Shown here: positions 51,424-62,651 of the stretch, piece after piece
Layout: the number at the start of each line of letters is the position of its first letter
How positions within the stretch are numbered: the first letter of the stretch is position 1
DNA from: Ignavibacteria bacterium
GTDB taxonomy: Bacteria > Bacteroidota > Ignavibacteria > Ignavibacteriales > Ignavibacteriaceae
Direction: 5' to 3'
Assembly: GCA_030693705.1 (NCBI GenBank)
Contig: JAUYAB010000100.1
Location: 1 to 64,000, forward strand
Length of the DNA stretch: 64,000 nucleotides
Translations under genes and position numbers: made by a program
Notes under the pieces: generated by a model
The model's input: the letters and a program-made list of their open reading frames with translations, nothing else
Database searches by the model: none
Told to the model about the DNA's origin: nothing

Positions 51424-54400
51424 TTAATATTTCCCCGAAGCTACAATTGTTGATATCAATTGGATCAGTTCATTTTTATCAAACGGCTTGGAAATATAAT
51501 GAGAACATCCGCCCGAAAGGAATTCTTTTTTATCGTTTTCCATTGCGTAGGCAGTAACAGCCACAATAGGAGTTGAAGAATATTGCTTCATTTTTCGCAG
51601 TTCTTTTGTTACCGCCATTCCATCCATGCCTACACCGAGATTAATGTCCATCAAAAAGAGATCGTACTCCTTTTCAGTTGCCAATTTAAGCGCGGTACTT
51701 CCATCTTTCGCGGTTTCAACTTTACAGACTTCTTTCAAATATAATTGTACTACATTCTGGTTGATGAAATCATCTTCAACATACAGCGCCACTTTAGGGG
51801 CAGCCTTTCCCTTTTTACTTTCCTTGAGAGTTTGAAAGGTCTCTTGCTTGGGAGGAAGAACTTCATCCAATTTTAAAGTATAATCTAACGAAGGGAATTT
51901 AACGGTGAAAGTTGAACCGACACCTACTTTACTTTCAACGGTAATTGAGCCGTTCATCAGTTCGATAATTCTTTTTGAAAGGGTTAAACCTAAACCGGTT
52001 CCTTCAAAACTCCGCCCCATTCCTTCGCTGACTTGACGAAATTCTTCCCATATAAGATCAATTTTATCTTCGGGAATTCCAATGCCGGTATCCTTTACTT
52101 TTATGAAGATCAAATCGTTTTGTTGAGTGAGTTCTTTCCCAACTTCAACGGTTATCTTTCCGTTTTCGGTAAATTTAATAGCGTTTGCAATCAGATTACT
52201 TATTGCTCTTTTAAAAAGATTTTCATCGAGCAGTGCAAAACTTACTTCGCAGCCAACGATTGGCTCTAATTGTAAATCCTTTTTAGCCGCATCAGCGGTG
52301 AATGAATTGACGATTGACTTAACCTCAGAAACCACATTGATGTTTTGCCCAACGATTTCAATTTTTTCCGTTTCAGCTTTTGATAAATCTAAAATTAAAT
52401 TTAGGGTTTCACTCAGGCGTTTTCCGGAAGTATAGATGGTTTGAGACATGTCGGCAAATTCAGGGTTTTCAATTGATGAAGAAAGAATTGTTGCGTAACC
52501 CAAAATTCCGTTTAGCGGCGTTCTTAATTCGTGGCTCATGTTTGCAAGGAAATTGGATTTCAATCGGCTCATCTCTTCAGCTTTTTCTTTAGCGTTGATG
52601 AGTTCTTCTTCAGCTTTCTTTCGCTCTGATAAATCCACATACATACCATAAAGACCAACTATCTTGTTATTCACTATTACAGGTACGGCAAGGATGTGAA
52701 CATAAACAAGAGTACCATCCTTTCTTCTACGGTAACTATCTTTGCTTATCTGGGTGCCGCTATGGGCTTCATCTGAACACGTCTTTGCTTCCTCTTTGAA
52801 TTCAGGAGAAACTATTAAGTCATTGATCGCCCGATCTCCAATTTCTTCGAAAGCGTAACCGAACAGCGCTGAGAACGATTTATTGATATGAATAAATTTG
52901 TCTTTATCATCTAACAAAGCAATTGCAATCGGTGAGTTCTCGAACAATTGTGCAAATCTATTTTTTTGAGAAATAATTTCTTCTTCCGTGTGTTTGCGTT
53001 CGTTGATGTTCTCACAAACAATGTAGATGACAATCTGCCCATCAGTCTCTTGTATAGCCCGCGCGGATTCCTTTACCCACATCACGCTTCCTGTTGGGCA
53101 CACCTTGCGTAATTCCCAATGAAATACCTGTCCTAAATTCTTCACACAATGCGCTACATACTGTAATGCAGATTCTTTGTCTTCGTCATGAAACACCTTC
53201 AGCACAGATTGTCCGACCAATTCAGGGGCTGTGTAGCCGAGTTGTTCACATCCATACTGGTTAACAGACAGCACGGTGCCGGCAGGATCAACCGTGAAGT
53301 ACATGGAAGGATTGTCTTCATATAAGGTCCGGTACCTCTCTTCGCTTTGGCGCAGCGCCTCTTCTGCCCGTTTACGCTCGGTTATATCTTCAACAGTACC
53401 ATCATAATAAAGTATTTTTCCATCCGAATCGCGAATTGCCTTAGCGCTCTCTCTGGCTACAATTACATTGCCATTGCGACAAATCCATTTTGCTTCTAAA
53501 TTGATAATCTCACCCTCATTCTCGATTTGATAGATAAAATGTTTTCGCTCATAAGAAGGCTCGAAACCATCTTTTGCAAGATTTCTATCCGCAAGTTCTT
53601 TGAAAGATGAATAGCCTAACATTTTAACTAAGGCTCGATTTGCCAGTAATATTTTTCCGTCCGGCGTTGTTCTATAAAAACCTATTGGAGCATTTTCATA
53701 TAAGTTGCGAAACCGCTCCTCACTTTTAAGCAATTCTTCTTCAACCTGTCTGCGCTCGGTTATGTTTCTCGAAATCGCCAGGATATTTATTGGCTTACCA
53801 AACTTATCCTTTACAAAAGAAGTTATTCCTTCCACCCAAATTTTTGTGCCGTCTTTACGATATTGTTCTGTTACAAAAATTCTGCTTCTGTTTGGGTCTG
53901 CCTTGCCGGACGCATCATACTCCATTTCTTCCATAAATGTTTGTTGAATCAACTGCCATGAATTAGGAGCCATAACTTTTTCAAGTCCCAGGGCTATTAA
54001 TTCATCCGGAGTATACCCAAGTAGTTTAATTACTGATGGGCTTATATAAGTGTAATTAAGGTTCATATCGAAAACGGCAATTGTATCAGCCGTATTTTCG
54101 GCAATTAAACGATACCTCTCTTCACTTTCCCGCAACGCTTCCTCAGCATGCTTTCGCCCGGTTATATCGGCAATAATGACCATTATTGCAGGTTCTTCCA
54201 TATACATAATGGGTGTACCATTAATCTCGACATCTACGATACTGCCGTCTATGCGAATGAGTTTTTCCTCGGTAGAGGGTTGAGGTTCATTAGTTTCAAG
54301 TGATCTTTGAAAGCGGGTGGTCACACTTTGAATAAAATCGGGATAGACAAAGTCAAAAACATTTCGCCCAACGAACTCATCTACTGAACGAGCCCTGAGA

Positions 54401-56523
54401 ATCTTGCATGTAGCCATATTCGAATAAACAATCTCTCCGGAAGGGAGGTGGATGACCACACCAAGCGGCTGGTTCTCCACCAAACTTCGGTACTTGTTCT
54501 CACTTTCCTGCAAAGCTTTCTCCCATCGCTTACCTTCAGTGATATCTCTATTGCATACCCGTTTTCCAAGAAAATTTTTCTGTGAATCAAAGATGGGTCT
54601 ACAGATATGGTGGAGATGTATAATAATACCATCTTTTTTTCTAATTCTAAATTCTAATTCGTTAACTTCATTTCTGTGCTCGTGTAAATACTCTTTTTGG
54701 CGGTGTTTCATCATTAGTTCAGCATCTTCGGGGATTACAATTTTTTCCAATAATGAAGTGTTTGAAATAAATTCATTTTGTGTATACCCGGTAACTCTTT
54801 CACATGAAGGAGACATATAAATGAAATTGTTTTCAACTCCTTCCCAGTATTCCCAATCATAAGTAAAATCTGCAACGGTACGAAATTTAAGTTCGTTGGC
54901 TTTAATTTGATCAACTGCATCTCTTCTTTCTGCAAGCATGCGAATCTTTTCTAAAGCTATGCTTACTTGTTTGCTAACTGAATTAAGGAAATCAATTTCT
55001 TCGCTTTTCCATTCTCTTTTATTGTGCGTTTCGTTAAGAACCAGGAGATGGTATCCATCGGGATAAAAAGCGAAAGGATACCAGAGCGCGCTTTTAATCT
55101 CCATCGTTCCGTGTAATATTTTATCTGAATTGTCTTTTAATAGAGCGGGATGTATCTTATCAAAGTGGCTTGTTACATAATGCCTGGTTTCTTTCATCTC
55201 CGTAATACCACTAATGAAAATATCAATCGGGTAAACACCTTTAGTGGGAGTGATATCTGAACAACCTGGATTTAACCTTTCGCTGTAAGCGGTTAATTGA
55301 TTTTTGAAAAAATTAACATCATAAATTAAACAACGGTCAACATCCAGCGTTTCACCTAAAACCTCGGTAGTTTTTTCTATGATAGCGGCGCTGTCTTCCT
55401 CTGAAACTATAACGTTTGCAATTTCATTTAGTGCATTTGAAAATCTAAGCTGATGAAGAAGTGTAGTTTTAAATTCTTCTTGAGTTTCACTCAATTCTTT
55501 TTCTTTACCAAAAAGTTCTCTGTAAATATTTCTTTGGTGGGAATAATAAATCCACGCCAGACCTGCGCCGGATAAAAGGATTAAAACAAATGTACATATC
55601 CCGATGAAAACAGCCTTGAAGGTTAGTTCGGAGTAAATTTCACTTTTATCAACTTTGGCAACCATAAACCAGGGCATTCCTGGAACCGGTTGAATATCCG
55701 AGAGAACCTGCACACCGCGGTAGTCTTTTCCTTCCGCAATTCCTTTATAACCTAAAACCGCTTTTACTGCAGGAACCTCTATTTGGGTTAAGGGTATTTT
55801 GAGTTTCAAGGCAGTATTTTTCAGATGCCGTGAATCATTGAGGAAGAGAACATTGTCACCGTTTTTGCGTAGGAGTATAGTCTCGGCTGTTTTGCTTGGC
55901 ACGGGCCATGTTTGTAATAAAGGATACAAATAATCATCCGGGTCAACACGGAACAGTAAGGCTGCAATTGGAATATTTTTTTCGTCAACAATCGGAGCAA
56001 TTATATCAAAGTGAATTTTATTATGTATGGTGCAGTAATAAAAATCTGTAAATGTTATTTTCTGTTTTTTACAAGCTTTCCGGATGCTGGATGATGTAAG
56101 GGTATCAAAAGTAATCTCTGGAGGATTGACGGAGAGCAGAAATTCTCCTTGCGGGGAGACAAGCATAATATCTTCATACCCATGATTTCTTTTAAACCGG
56201 GCTAATCGTTTCAATATTTCTTTTTTAAGCGAAAGGTCTTTCTTATTTCCAAACCATTGTTCAATTTGTCTAGTAAAGAACGTTGCTTGCGTTGCAATGT
56301 TTGCATCGCCTATTCTTTCTTTTAGCCATTGTTCAATCTCACTGATCTTTAATTCGGCAACAGCTTGAACTTCTAAGTACTTGTCTTTGCGGATGGATTT
56401 TTCTTCGGATGAATAAAAGAGATACCCGGCAATCAAAAGCAGTATGCTTATCGTTCCTACTAAAACGAGCATATACCATTTTTTAATTACTTTTGGTCTC
56501 AACGCATTTTCCATAAGACTCAC
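51424..56523 (-). CDS. Giant hybrid histidine kinase (dCache-GAF-PASx6-HisKA-HATPase-REC)
   Basis: 1,699 residues. Transmembrane helix 1 (about 17-37), a periplasmic dCache sensor (about 40-300), helix 2 (about 303-328), GAF (about 365-525), six PAS domains (starting near 545, 680, 800, 925, 1050 and 1170, each introduced by an ESEERYR-type linker), HisKA with the histidine near 1328 (ANMSHELRTPLNG), HATPase (KDTGIGIP; GTGLGLTL) and a C-terminal receiver (about 1565-1690; phospho-aspartate near 1623 in LFLMDINLGVG). It would detect a periplasmic small molecule plus several cytoplasmic cues and pass phosphate to its own receiver. First gene of the four-kinase block. An upstream gap of about 440 bp carries the promoter. 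Confidence 0.93.
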   Translation of the reverse strand: MSLMENALRPKVIKKWYMLVLVGTISILLLIAGYLFYSSEEKSIRKDKYLEVQAVAELKISEIEQWLKERIGDANIATQATFFTRQIEQWFGNKKDLSLKKEILKRLARFKRNHGYEDIMLVSPQGEFLLSVNPPEITFDTLTSSSIRKACKKQKITFTDFYYCTIHNKIHFDIIAPIVDEKNIPIAALLFRVDPDDYLYPLLQTWPVPSKTAETILLRKNGDNVLFLNDSRHLKNTALKLKIPLTQIEVPAVKAVLGYKGIAEGKDYRGVQVLSDIQPVPGMPWFMVAKVDKSEIYSELTFKAVFIGICTFVLILLSGAGLAWIYYSHQRNIYRELFGKEKELSETQEEFKTTLLHQLRFSNALNEIANVIVSEEDSAAIIEKTTEVLGETLDVDRCLIYDVNFFKNQLTAYSERLNPGCSDITPTKGVYPIDIFISGITEMKETRHYVTSHFDKIHPALLKDNSDKILHGTMEIKSALWYPFAFYPDGYHLLVLNETHNKREWKSEEIDFLNSVSKQVSIALEKIRMLAERRDAVDQIKANELKFRTVADFTYDWEYWEGVENNFIYMSPSCERVTGYTQNEFISNTSLLEKIVIPEDAELMMKHRQKEYLHEHRNEVNELEFRIRKKDGIIIHLHHICRPIFDSQKNFLGKRVCNRDITEGKRWEKALQESENKYRSLVENQPLGVVIHLPSGEIVYSNMATCKILRARSVDEFVGRNVFDFVYPDFIQSVTTRFQRSLETNEPQPSTEEKLIRIDGSIVDVEINGTPIMYMEEPAIMVIIADITGRKHAEEALRESEERYRLIAENTADTIAVFDMNLNYTYISPSVIKLLGYTPDELIALGLEKVMAPNSWQLIQQTFMEEMEYDASGKADPNRSRIFVTEQYRKDGTKIWVEGITSFVKDKFGKPINILAISRNITERRQVEEELLKSEERFRNLYENAPIGFYRTTPDGKILLANRALVKMLGYSSFKELADRNLAKDGFEPSYERKHFIYQIENEGEIINLEAKWICRNGNVIVARESAKAIRDSDGKILYYDGTVEDITERKRAEEALRQSEERYRTLYEDNPSMYFTVDPAGTVLSVNQYGCEQLGYTAPELVGQSVLKVFHDEDKESALQYVAHCVKNLGQVFHWELRKVCPTGSVMWVKESARAIQETDGQIVIYIVCENINERKHTEEEIISQKNRFAQLFENSPIAIALLDDKDKFIHINKSFSALFGYAFEEIGDRAINDLIVSPEFKEEAKTCSDEAHSGTQISKDSYRRRKDGTLVYVHILAVPVIVNNKIVGLYGMYVDLSERKKAEEELINAKEKAEEMSRLKSNFLANMSHELRTPLNGILGYATILSSSIENPEFADMSQTIYTSGKRLSETLNLILDLSKAETEKIEIVGQNINVVSEVKSIVNSFTADAAKKDLQLEPIVGCEVSFALLDENLFKRAISNLIANAIKFTENGKITVEVGKELTQQNDLIFIKVKDTGIGIPEDKIDLIWEEFRQVSEGMGRSFEGTGLGLTLSKRIIELMNGSITVESKVGVGSTFTVKFPSLDYTLKLDEVLPPKQETFQTLKESKKGKAAPKVALYVEDDFINQNVVQLYLKEVCKVETAKDGSTALKLATEKEYDLFLMDINLGVGMDGMAVTKELRKMKQYSSTPIVAVTAYAMENDKKEFLSGGCSHYISKPFDKNELIQLISTIVASGKY

Positions 56524-56966
56524 CTAAAAAAAAATATTATTTTTCGTTTGCTGCATTAATTCAAAAACAACTGCTGTAAAGTTCGTAACACTTTTGCTTA
56601 CATGCAACTTCGCACGTTTGTATTTTGCCTGCTCTTTTTTTCGGGGAGAACTTTGAGGAAAAAAAATCTATTCACAAAGTGCCGTGAAGGAATACTAATC
56701 GGAACAAGTTGTACGTGAAAAGCAAGTTGCAATCACGTAATCTTGCAAACTTCTTGTTGCCGACTCTCTCTGCCTCTTAACTCCTCGGATTGGCTATTAT
56801 CCGCCAGTGATGCAATATTCTTCAACTCTTACTCAATCGTAAACTCTTTAAATGCCTCTAAAATCGCAAATAACTAAAGAAAATACTAATTGGCACGATA
56901 ATGAATATGTCTAACAATGCGTTTTAGCAATTTTAATTTTATTAATTAATGTCTAGGAGATTAGAA
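56524..56966. other. Divergent intergenic region between the hybrid kinase and CheW genes
   Basis: About 440 bp with no frame having a plausible start. It must carry the promoters of both divergent units. No convincing TTTG/TAnnTTTG pair, riboswitch or repeat was identified. Confidence 0.5.
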
Positions 56967-57467
56967 ATGACAAGTTTTGAAAATCAGAAAAAAGAAGCTG
57001 AAGAGTTGCTGCAACTCGTAAGTTTTTTTATAGGAAGCGAAGAATTTGGGGTAGATATTCTTTATGTACAAGAAATAAATAGAATGTCTCAGGTTACTAA
57101 AGTACCAAACGCACCGGATTTTGTAAACGGAGTGATTAATCTAAGAGGAAGAGTAATCCCGGTTATCGATTTACGGCTGAAGTTTGGAATGCCACCCAAA
57201 GAACCAGACAAAAACACCCGGATTATCGTTATGGAAGTAAGCGGTAAAACGGTGGGATTTATAGTAGACTCGGTAAATGAAGTGTTACGGATTCCTAAAA
57301 ATGTAACGGAAGCACCACCGGAATTGGCAATGGGGATCAATTCAGAATACATTAAAGCCGTTGGCAAACTGGAAGACAGATTGTTGATTCTTATAGACCT
57401 CGAGAAGATTTTATCAAAGGAGGAAGATGTTAAATTAAGTGCAGTTATAGAGACAGAAGACACTTAA
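56967..57467 (+). CDS. cheW: Chemotaxis coupling protein CheW
   Basis: 166 residues in the canonical two-barrel CheW fold: [20 protein letters not shown], then [20 protein letters not shown] and [16 protein letters not shown], with DSVNEVLRI in the second half. CheW links chemoreceptors to the kinase CheA. An ATG at 56949 is in frame, but the one at 56967 has AGGAGA 6 bases upstream and is chosen. It is 35 bp upstream of a chemoreceptor gene and heads the chemotaxis run. The cheA gene is not in the window; it may lie beyond the right edge. Confidence 0.93.
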   Translation: MTSFENQKKEAEELLQLVSFFIGSEEFGVDILYVQEINRMSQVTKVPNAPDFVNGVINLRGRVIPVIDLRLKFGMPPKEPDKNTRIIVMEVSGKTVGFIVDSVNEVLRIPKNVTEAPPELAMGINSEYIKAVGKLEDRLLILIDLEKILSKEEDVKLSAVIETEDT

Positions 57468-57502
57468 TACGTAAAAAAAATAATCTTTATAGGAGAAACA
57501 AG

Positions 57503-59698
57503 ATGTACTGGTTTAAAAATCTAAAAACAAGAAATAAGATTTTGCTTAGCTTTGCCTCGGTACTGGTCTTATTCATGCTTGCCTCAATTTTTACATACTT
57601 TTCGCTCAATGGTGCAAAAAACGAGGAGGCAAAAGCCATCGAAGATATAAAAATAGACACCTTTCTGGCAGAAAAAATTTCAGATCATGTTTCGTATGTT
57701 GAAAAATTGCAGCGGTCTATTCTTTTTGAACATAAGTTTGATGGTCAATTAGATCCGGCTAAATGTTCATTTGGAAAATGGTATGCAGAATTCAAACCGG
57801 AAAATGGGCAGGAAAAGGTGCTTTACGACGCAATAAATGACTCTCACATGGAACTCCATAAACATGCGGAACATATTAAATCCTTACAGGAAAGCAACAT
57901 CTCTAAAGAAGTACAAGGGAAATATTATCAAGAGAATATTTTACCCACTGTTGAAAAAGTGCGCACCGGTATAAATAATTTTTCCGAATTTGTTGGGAAA
58001 GAAGCTGACGCTGCTGCCGATAAATCTTATGCTGCACTAGATTATGTTAAAGACACCTTCATGCTAATCATTTTAATTGCTATAGTACTTGGCATTTCTG
58101 TTAGTGTATTTCTTTCTCGTTTAATCTCCAATCCTGTTAAAAACCTTTCTGATGCTGCAAACAAATTCGCAGCCGGAGATAAAAATGTGGTTGTTAAAAT
58201 TGATTCCAAGGATGAATTTGGGGATTTAGCGACAGCCTTTAATAACATGGTTGAAAAAATTGAAATGCAGATTCAATATCTGGATAACCTCGCAGCGCCT
58301 GTTATGGTAATTAATAAAGAATTCGGTATCCAATACATGAACAAAACCGGGGCGGCTATACTTGGAAAAACTCAACAAGAACTTACCATGCAAAAATGTT
58401 ATGATAACTTTAAAACCGGAGATTGCAGAACCGATAAATGTGCGTGTGCCCAAGCAATGAATAAAAATATTGTTGCCACTGAAGAAACTATTGCAAACCC
58501 GAATGGGAAAACATTACCAATCCAGTATACCGGCGCCCCAATTAAAAATAAAAGCGGCGATATTATCGGAGCCGTAGAGTTTGTTACCGATATTACTGAT
58601 ATCAAAGAAGCTCGAAATTATTTGGCAAGAGGTACAAATGCACTGTTGGTAGAGATGGACAAATTTGCCGATGGTGATTTAACCGTTGAAGTTGTTCCGG
58701 AAAAAGAGAATGATGATATTGGCAAACTCTTCCATGGCTTTAACAAATCCGTTCAAAATATTAAAGACATCGTGCAGAATGTAATTGCTGCCGTAGAAGC
58801 GACCGCAAGTGCAAGCGCCGAGATATCTTCAAGCAGCGAAGAAATGGCAGCCGGAGCGCAAGAACAAAGCAGTCAAACCACAGAAATAGCCGGTGCAGTT
58901 GAAGAAATGACCAAAACAATTCTTGAGACTTCACAAAATTCTTCCAAATCAGCCGAAGCGGCAAAGAGCGCCGGTGTAACAGCAAAAGAAGGCGGAAGAG
59001 TTGTAGAACAGACAATCGAAGGTATGAACCGGATTGCCGAAGTAGTAAAGAAATCAGCAGAAACAGTTCATGCGTTAGGCAGAGGAAGCGATCAAATTGG
59101 TGAAATAGTTCAAGTGATAAATGATATTGCAGACCAGACAAACCTTCTCGCCTTAAACGCTGCTATAGAAGCTGCCCGTGCCGGTGAACAAGGAAAAGGT
59201 TTCGCGGTAGTCGCGGATGAAGTAAGAAAGTTAGCGGAAAGAACGACCAAAGCAACAAAAGAAATTGCGGTGATGATCAAACAAATTCAGAAAGATACTG
59301 GTGGCGCCGTAGAATCAATGAACAAAGGAACGGAAGAAGTAGAAAAAGGGAAGGCTCTTGCGGATAAAGCAGGTCAATCGTTAAAAGAAATAATTCTTGG
59401 CGTTGAACAAGTAGTGGATATGTCCACGCAGGTAGCTGCAGCAAGTGAAGAACAATCAAGTGCGGCAGAACAGATAAGTAAGAACATCGAAGCGATAAGC
59501 AGTGTAACGAATGAAAGCGCTTCGGGTATTCAACAAATAGCCCGTGCGGCAGAAGACTTAAATAGATTGACGGTGAACCTTCAAGAGTTGGCTTCACGTT
59601 TTAAGATAGACGGATCATCCTCAAATGGAAACAAGAGAACTCGTGTTGTTAAAAGCGCCTTGGCGGTTCGTTCAAATGGTGTTGTGGTTCCTCGCTAA
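57503..59698 (+). CDS. Methyl-accepting chemotaxis protein with CZB-like periplasmic and Cys-rich PAS domains
   Basis: 731 residues. Helix 1 (about 13-34), a periplasmic helical domain (35-185) with a zinc-binding CZB-like pattern (H62, C88 in [10 protein letters not shown]115 and H119), helix 2 (about 186-206), HAMP (207-260), a PAS domain (about 262-370) with four close cysteines (C299, C308, C313 and C315; [18 protein letters not shown]), a second HAMP-like stretch (to about 425) and the MCP signalling hairpin with tip [25 protein letters not shown] lies 7 bases before the ATG. It may sense metal, redox state or an oxidant. The signalling domain is nearly identical to that of the receptor at 60496. 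Confidence 0.93.
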   Translation: MYWFKNLKTRNKILLSFASVLVLFMLASIFTYFSLNGAKNEEAKAIEDIKIDTFLAEKISDHVSYVEKLQRSILFEHKFDGQLDPAKCSFGKWYAEFKPENGQEKVLYDAINDSHMELHKHAEHIKSLQESNISKEVQGKYYQENILPTVEKVRTGINNFSEFVGKEADAAADKSYAALDYVKDTFMLIILIAIVLGISVSVFLSRLISNPVKNLSDAANKFAAGDKNVVVKIDSKDEFGDLATAFNNMVEKIEMQIQYLDNLAAPVMVINKEFGIQYMNKTGAAILGKTQQELTMQKCYDNFKTGDCRTDKCACAQAMNKNIVATEETIANPNGKTLPIQYTGAPIKNKSGDIIGAVEFVTDITDIKEARNYLARGTNALLVEMDKFADGDLTVEVVPEKENDDIGKLFHGFNKSVQNIKDIVQNVIAAVEATASASAEISSSSEEMAAGAQEQSSQTTEIAGAVEEMTKTILETSQNSSKSAEAAKSAGVTAKEGGRVVEQTIEGMNRIAEVVKKSAETVHALGRGSDQIGEIVQVINDIADQTNLLALNAAIEAARAGEQGKGFAVVADEVRKLAERTTKATKEIAVMIKQIQKDTGGAVESMNKGTEEVEKGKALADKAGQSLKEIILGVEQVVDMSTQVAAASEEQSSAAEQISKNIEAISSVTNESASGIQQIARAAEDLNRLTVNLQELASRFKIDGSSSNGNKRTRVVKSALAVRSNGVVVPR

Positions 59699-59718
59699 AA
59701 TTAATTTGGTTTAATGTG

Positions 59719-59750
59719 TTGCCACGGTTCGCCTTGGCGAGTCGCGGCAA
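59719..59750. repeat. Imperfect palindrome TTGCC...GGCAA
   Basis: TTGCCACGGTTCGCCTTGGC, then GAGTCGCGGCAA, folds into an imperfect hairpin 21 bp after the receptor stop. The inner GCC-TT-GGC and outer TTGCC/GGCAA parts pair. It resembles the GCCAGAGGCGG and CCCGACGAGTCGGG dyads nested in the element's repeats. No T-tract follows, so it is not a standard terminator. The rest of 59751-59938 is empty. Confidence 0.5.
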
Positions 59751-59938
59751 TACAAAAGTAAAATTTTTGTTGGATGGATAAAAAATATTAACGATTGTAA
59801 AGAATTTTAAAAAAAATTCGATAATAGTGCTAATAGTTATTAATACTTCACCGGCGTTTCACTTTGGAGGCGCTTAATGAAATTAAACAATAAAAATTAG
59901 TATTCATTTAATTTAAAAAACAAAAAGAAAAAAGAATA

Positions 59939-60346
59939 ATGAAGACGAAAACCACAATCCTGATGCCGTTCATTTTTGTTTTGGTTGTAATAATATCTCA
60001 ATTTGTTTTACCCCGGACAAATATATTGGAGAAACCGCAGGAAGATCCATACGCTGCTTTTGCAGAAGTTATGCCTGCACCTGTTGGCGGACTTGAAGCT
60101 GTTATCAAGCGGATCGTCTACCCTGAAATAGCAAAAAAAGCCGGCTTATCCGGTAAACTTTACCTTTTAATTTATGTTGATGAAAAGGGGCAAGTAGATG
60201 ATGTCAAAGTAATCAAAGGGCTTGGCGGAGGCTGTGATGAAGCCGCCGTTAAAGCTGTGAAGGAATCAAAATTCTCTCCCGGCAAAAACAGTGATGTTCC
60301 TGTTAAGGTAAAACTCTCTTTACCTATCACATTTAAAATGAGATGA
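59939..60346 (+). CDS. TonB C-terminal-domain protein (short)
   Basis: 135 residues. One N-terminal membrane helix (about 8-25) is followed after only ~35 residues by a TonB C-terminal domain (about 60-135; VYPEIAKKAGLSGKLYLLIY ... GCDEAAVKAVKESKFSPGK ... VKLSLPITF). The proline-rich spacer of real TonB is missing, so it would hardly reach an outer-membrane receptor; it is more like the TonB-domain proteins of unknown role common in this phylum. It sits between two chemoreceptor genes on the same strand, so a link to periplasmic sensing is possible. Confidence 0.82.
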   Translation: MKTKTTILMPFIFVLVVIISQFVLPRTNILEKPQEDPYAAFAEVMPAPVGGLEAVIKRIVYPEIAKKAGLSGKLYLLIYVDEKGQVDDVKVIKGLGGGCDEAAVKAVKESKFSPGKNSDVPVKVKLSLPITFKMR

Positions 60347-60495
60347 ATGTTTGCAGAAAATTAATTCGTTGTCTCTTCAAAGATTATGAATTGGTTGCAA
60401 ACAGTAATAGTAAAACTAACTTAATGAAATCCGGAACGGTCGCTGTGTAAAGTGGGATCGATCCAATCAAAATTTAATTTATTTCGGAGTAAAAC

Positions 60496-62616
60496 ATGGA
60501 TTGGTTTAAAAACCTGAAGTTTGTAAGAAAGATACAAGGAGGTTATACTTTTTTAGCCGCAATATCAACGATAATTGCCTTAGTCGGTTATCTCTATCTA
60601 CAAAAAATATCTGACGTAAAAGATCAATTATTGAAAGAATATGTTGTTCCCCAGCAACAGGTTTCAAATCTTTATTCCTCATTTCAAAAAATACAATTTG
60701 TATTACTGCAAACTTCGATGCCGGCATTCGGCTCTAAATTCGGCGAGAATATAAAAACATTCAACCGGCGTAAACAAAAGATTGAAAAAACATTAGATTC
60801 TCTTCTTAATTCAAATTTGGACGGAAATATCAAAAACGATTTAGGAGAAGTAAGAGCAATTTGGAACGAATACAAAAGCGTTGTTGCCGACGGAATTTTA
60901 AGCGCATCCGCTTCTCAGAGTTATGAGATGGCGGCGGATATTGCTACTTCCTCCGGCGAAGAAGTCGGGCAAAAACTTGTTGCAAAATTCGATAGAATTA
61001 ACGAAGGATTGACGAAAAAATCAGAAGAACTGAACACAAAAGTGAAAGAAACCGTTTCGGAAGCAACTTTTATCACCATTCTCGGTGCAATTCTCGGAAC
61101 CATCTTCTATCTATTTAATATGTTCTACCTTGCGCCCGCGGTATCAAAACCAATTAATAAATTAAAAGAAATAGTAAAAGAATTTTCTCTCGGAAATTAC
61201 GAAATTGAAATTGATAACAAATCAAAAGACGAAGTGGGAGAGCTTACCGAATTATTCGTAGAGCTACAAACAGCACAAAAAGAAAAAATTTACGCTGCCG
61301 AACAAATTTCTGCCGGAAATATTCACAAAGTAAAACTCGCTTCCGATAAAGATGCCCTTGCAATTGCATTTAATAAAGAAGTAGATACAATCGAAAATCT
61401 ACTTAAAGAAGCGGATTTGTTGGTCGAAGCAAACCGCGAAGGCAACTTAAGCCGGCGAGGAGATGTAAGCAAACTTTCGGGCGGCTGGAAAAGATTACTC
61501 GAAGGAGTTAATTCGATACTTAACGCTATTCGCGCCCCAATTGAAGAAGCCTCGGCGGTTTTGGAAGACATGGCAAAAGCAGATTTCACCAAACGGGTTA
61601 CCGGAAATTATTTTGGTGATTACGAGCTAATCAAGAATAACGTAAATAAGGTTAATGATTCTTTAAACGGTTTAATCAGCAAACTTGCCCAAAGCACAGA
61701 AAATTTAGCGCAAGCTTCCATGCAAATTTCTTCTTCAACTGAAGAAATGGCTGCCGGCGCTCAAGAACAAAGTTCGCAGGTAACGGAAGTTGCCGGAGCT
61801 GTGGAACAAATGACAAAGACAATTATGGAAACAAGCCGAAATTCTTCACTTGCCTCGGAAGCCTCGAATAACGCGGGTAACATCGCCAAAGAAGGTGGAA
61901 AAGTTGTTGAAGAAACCATTAAGGGAATGGTTCGAATTGCCGCTGTAGTTCAACAATCTTCCCAAACAGTTCAAACTTTAGGCAACAGCAGTGATCAAAT
62001 TGGTGAAATCGTTCAGGTTATTAATGACATTGCAGATCAAACAAATTTACTTGCTCTTAACGCAGCCATTGAAGCCGCACGCGCCGGTGAACAGGGAAGA
62101 GGCTTTGCGGTTGTTGCCGATGAAGTTAGAAAATTAGCCGAGAGAACTACGAAAGCTACCAAAGAAATTGCCGTGATGATTAAACAAATTCAAAAAGATA
62201 CTACCGAAGCTGTAGTTGCAATGAAAAAAGGAAAAGAAGAAGCCGACCTTGGAAAAGCTTTGGCTGACAAAGCAGGCGAATCGTTACGTAATATTATTTT
62301 GGGTGCAGATAAAGTGGTTGATATTATCACACAGGTTGCAGCGGCAAGCGAAGAACAATCCGCCACAAGCGAACAGATCAGTAAAAGTATTGAAGCGATT
62401 AACAGTGTGACTAAAGAAAGTACTTTGGGAATCCAGCAGATTGCCCGGGCTGCCGAAGATCTGAATAATTTAACATCCGTAATTGAAGAATTGGTTGGCG
62501 AATTCAAAATTAACCAACACGCGCGCGGTAAATCTTTAGGATATGAAGAGCAAAAAATTGCTCTCCTTTCTAAGTCAAATGGAAATGGTAACGGGAACGG
62601 CAACGGGTATCACTAA
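60496..62616 (+). CDS. Methyl-accepting chemotaxis protein (4HB-type)
   Basis: 706 residues. Helix 1 (about 12-32), a periplasmic four-helix-bundle sensor (33-188), helix 2 (about 190-212), HAMP (about 212-265), additional HAMP-like coiled segments (270-410) and the MCP signalling hairpin with tip [20 protein letters not shown]. The last residues are an NG-repeat tail ([13 protein letters not shown]) that may act as a flexible tether. GGAG precedes the ATG by 8 bases. The ligand is unknown. It is a paralogue of the receptor at 57503, which has a different sensor domain, so the pair shares one downstream pathway. Confidence 0.93.
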   Translation: MDWFKNLKFVRKIQGGYTFLAAISTIIALVGYLYLQKISDVKDQLLKEYVVPQQQVSNLYSSFQKIQFVLLQTSMPAFGSKFGENIKTFNRRKQKIEKTLDSLLNSNLDGNIKNDLGEVRAIWNEYKSVVADGILSASASQSYEMAADIATSSGEEVGQKLVAKFDRINEGLTKKSEELNTKVKETVSEATFITILGAILGTIFYLFNMFYLAPAVSKPINKLKEIVKEFSLGNYEIEIDNKSKDEVGELTELFVELQTAQKEKIYAAEQISAGNIHKVKLASDKDALAIAFNKEVDTIENLLKEADLLVEANREGNLSRRGDVSKLSGGWKRLLEGVNSILNAIRAPIEEASAVLEDMAKADFTKRVTGNYFGDYELIKNNVNKVNDSLNGLISKLAQSTENLAQASMQISSSTEEMAAGAQEQSSQVTEVAGAVEQMTKTIMETSRNSSLASEASNNAGNIAKEGGKVVEETIKGMVRIAAVVQQSSQTVQTLGNSSDQIGEIVQVINDIADQTNLLALNAAIEAARAGEQGRGFAVVADEVRKLAERTTKATKEIAVMIKQIQKDTTEAVVAMKKGKEEADLGKALADKAGESLRNIILGADKVVDIITQVAAASEEQSATSEQISKSIEAINSVTKESTLGIQQIARAAEDLNNLTSVIEELVGEFKINQHARGKSLGYEEQKIALLSKSNGNGNGNGNGYH

Positions 62617-62651
62617 CTCACGTTACGTACTTGTTGCCGAAAAAATCAATA

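Noticed and set aside
58761-59141. 126-residue leucine-rich minus-strand frame in the chemoreceptor gene
   Set aside because: Antisense of an alanine/glutamate-rich coiled coil gives leucine-rich frames; there is no start signal.
62565-62616. Possible coding microsatellite (AAYGGN repeats) at the receptor C-terminus as a phase-variation tract
   Set aside because: The units are 6 bp and in frame, so length changes would not shift the frame; it is better read as a flexible Asn-Gly tail.
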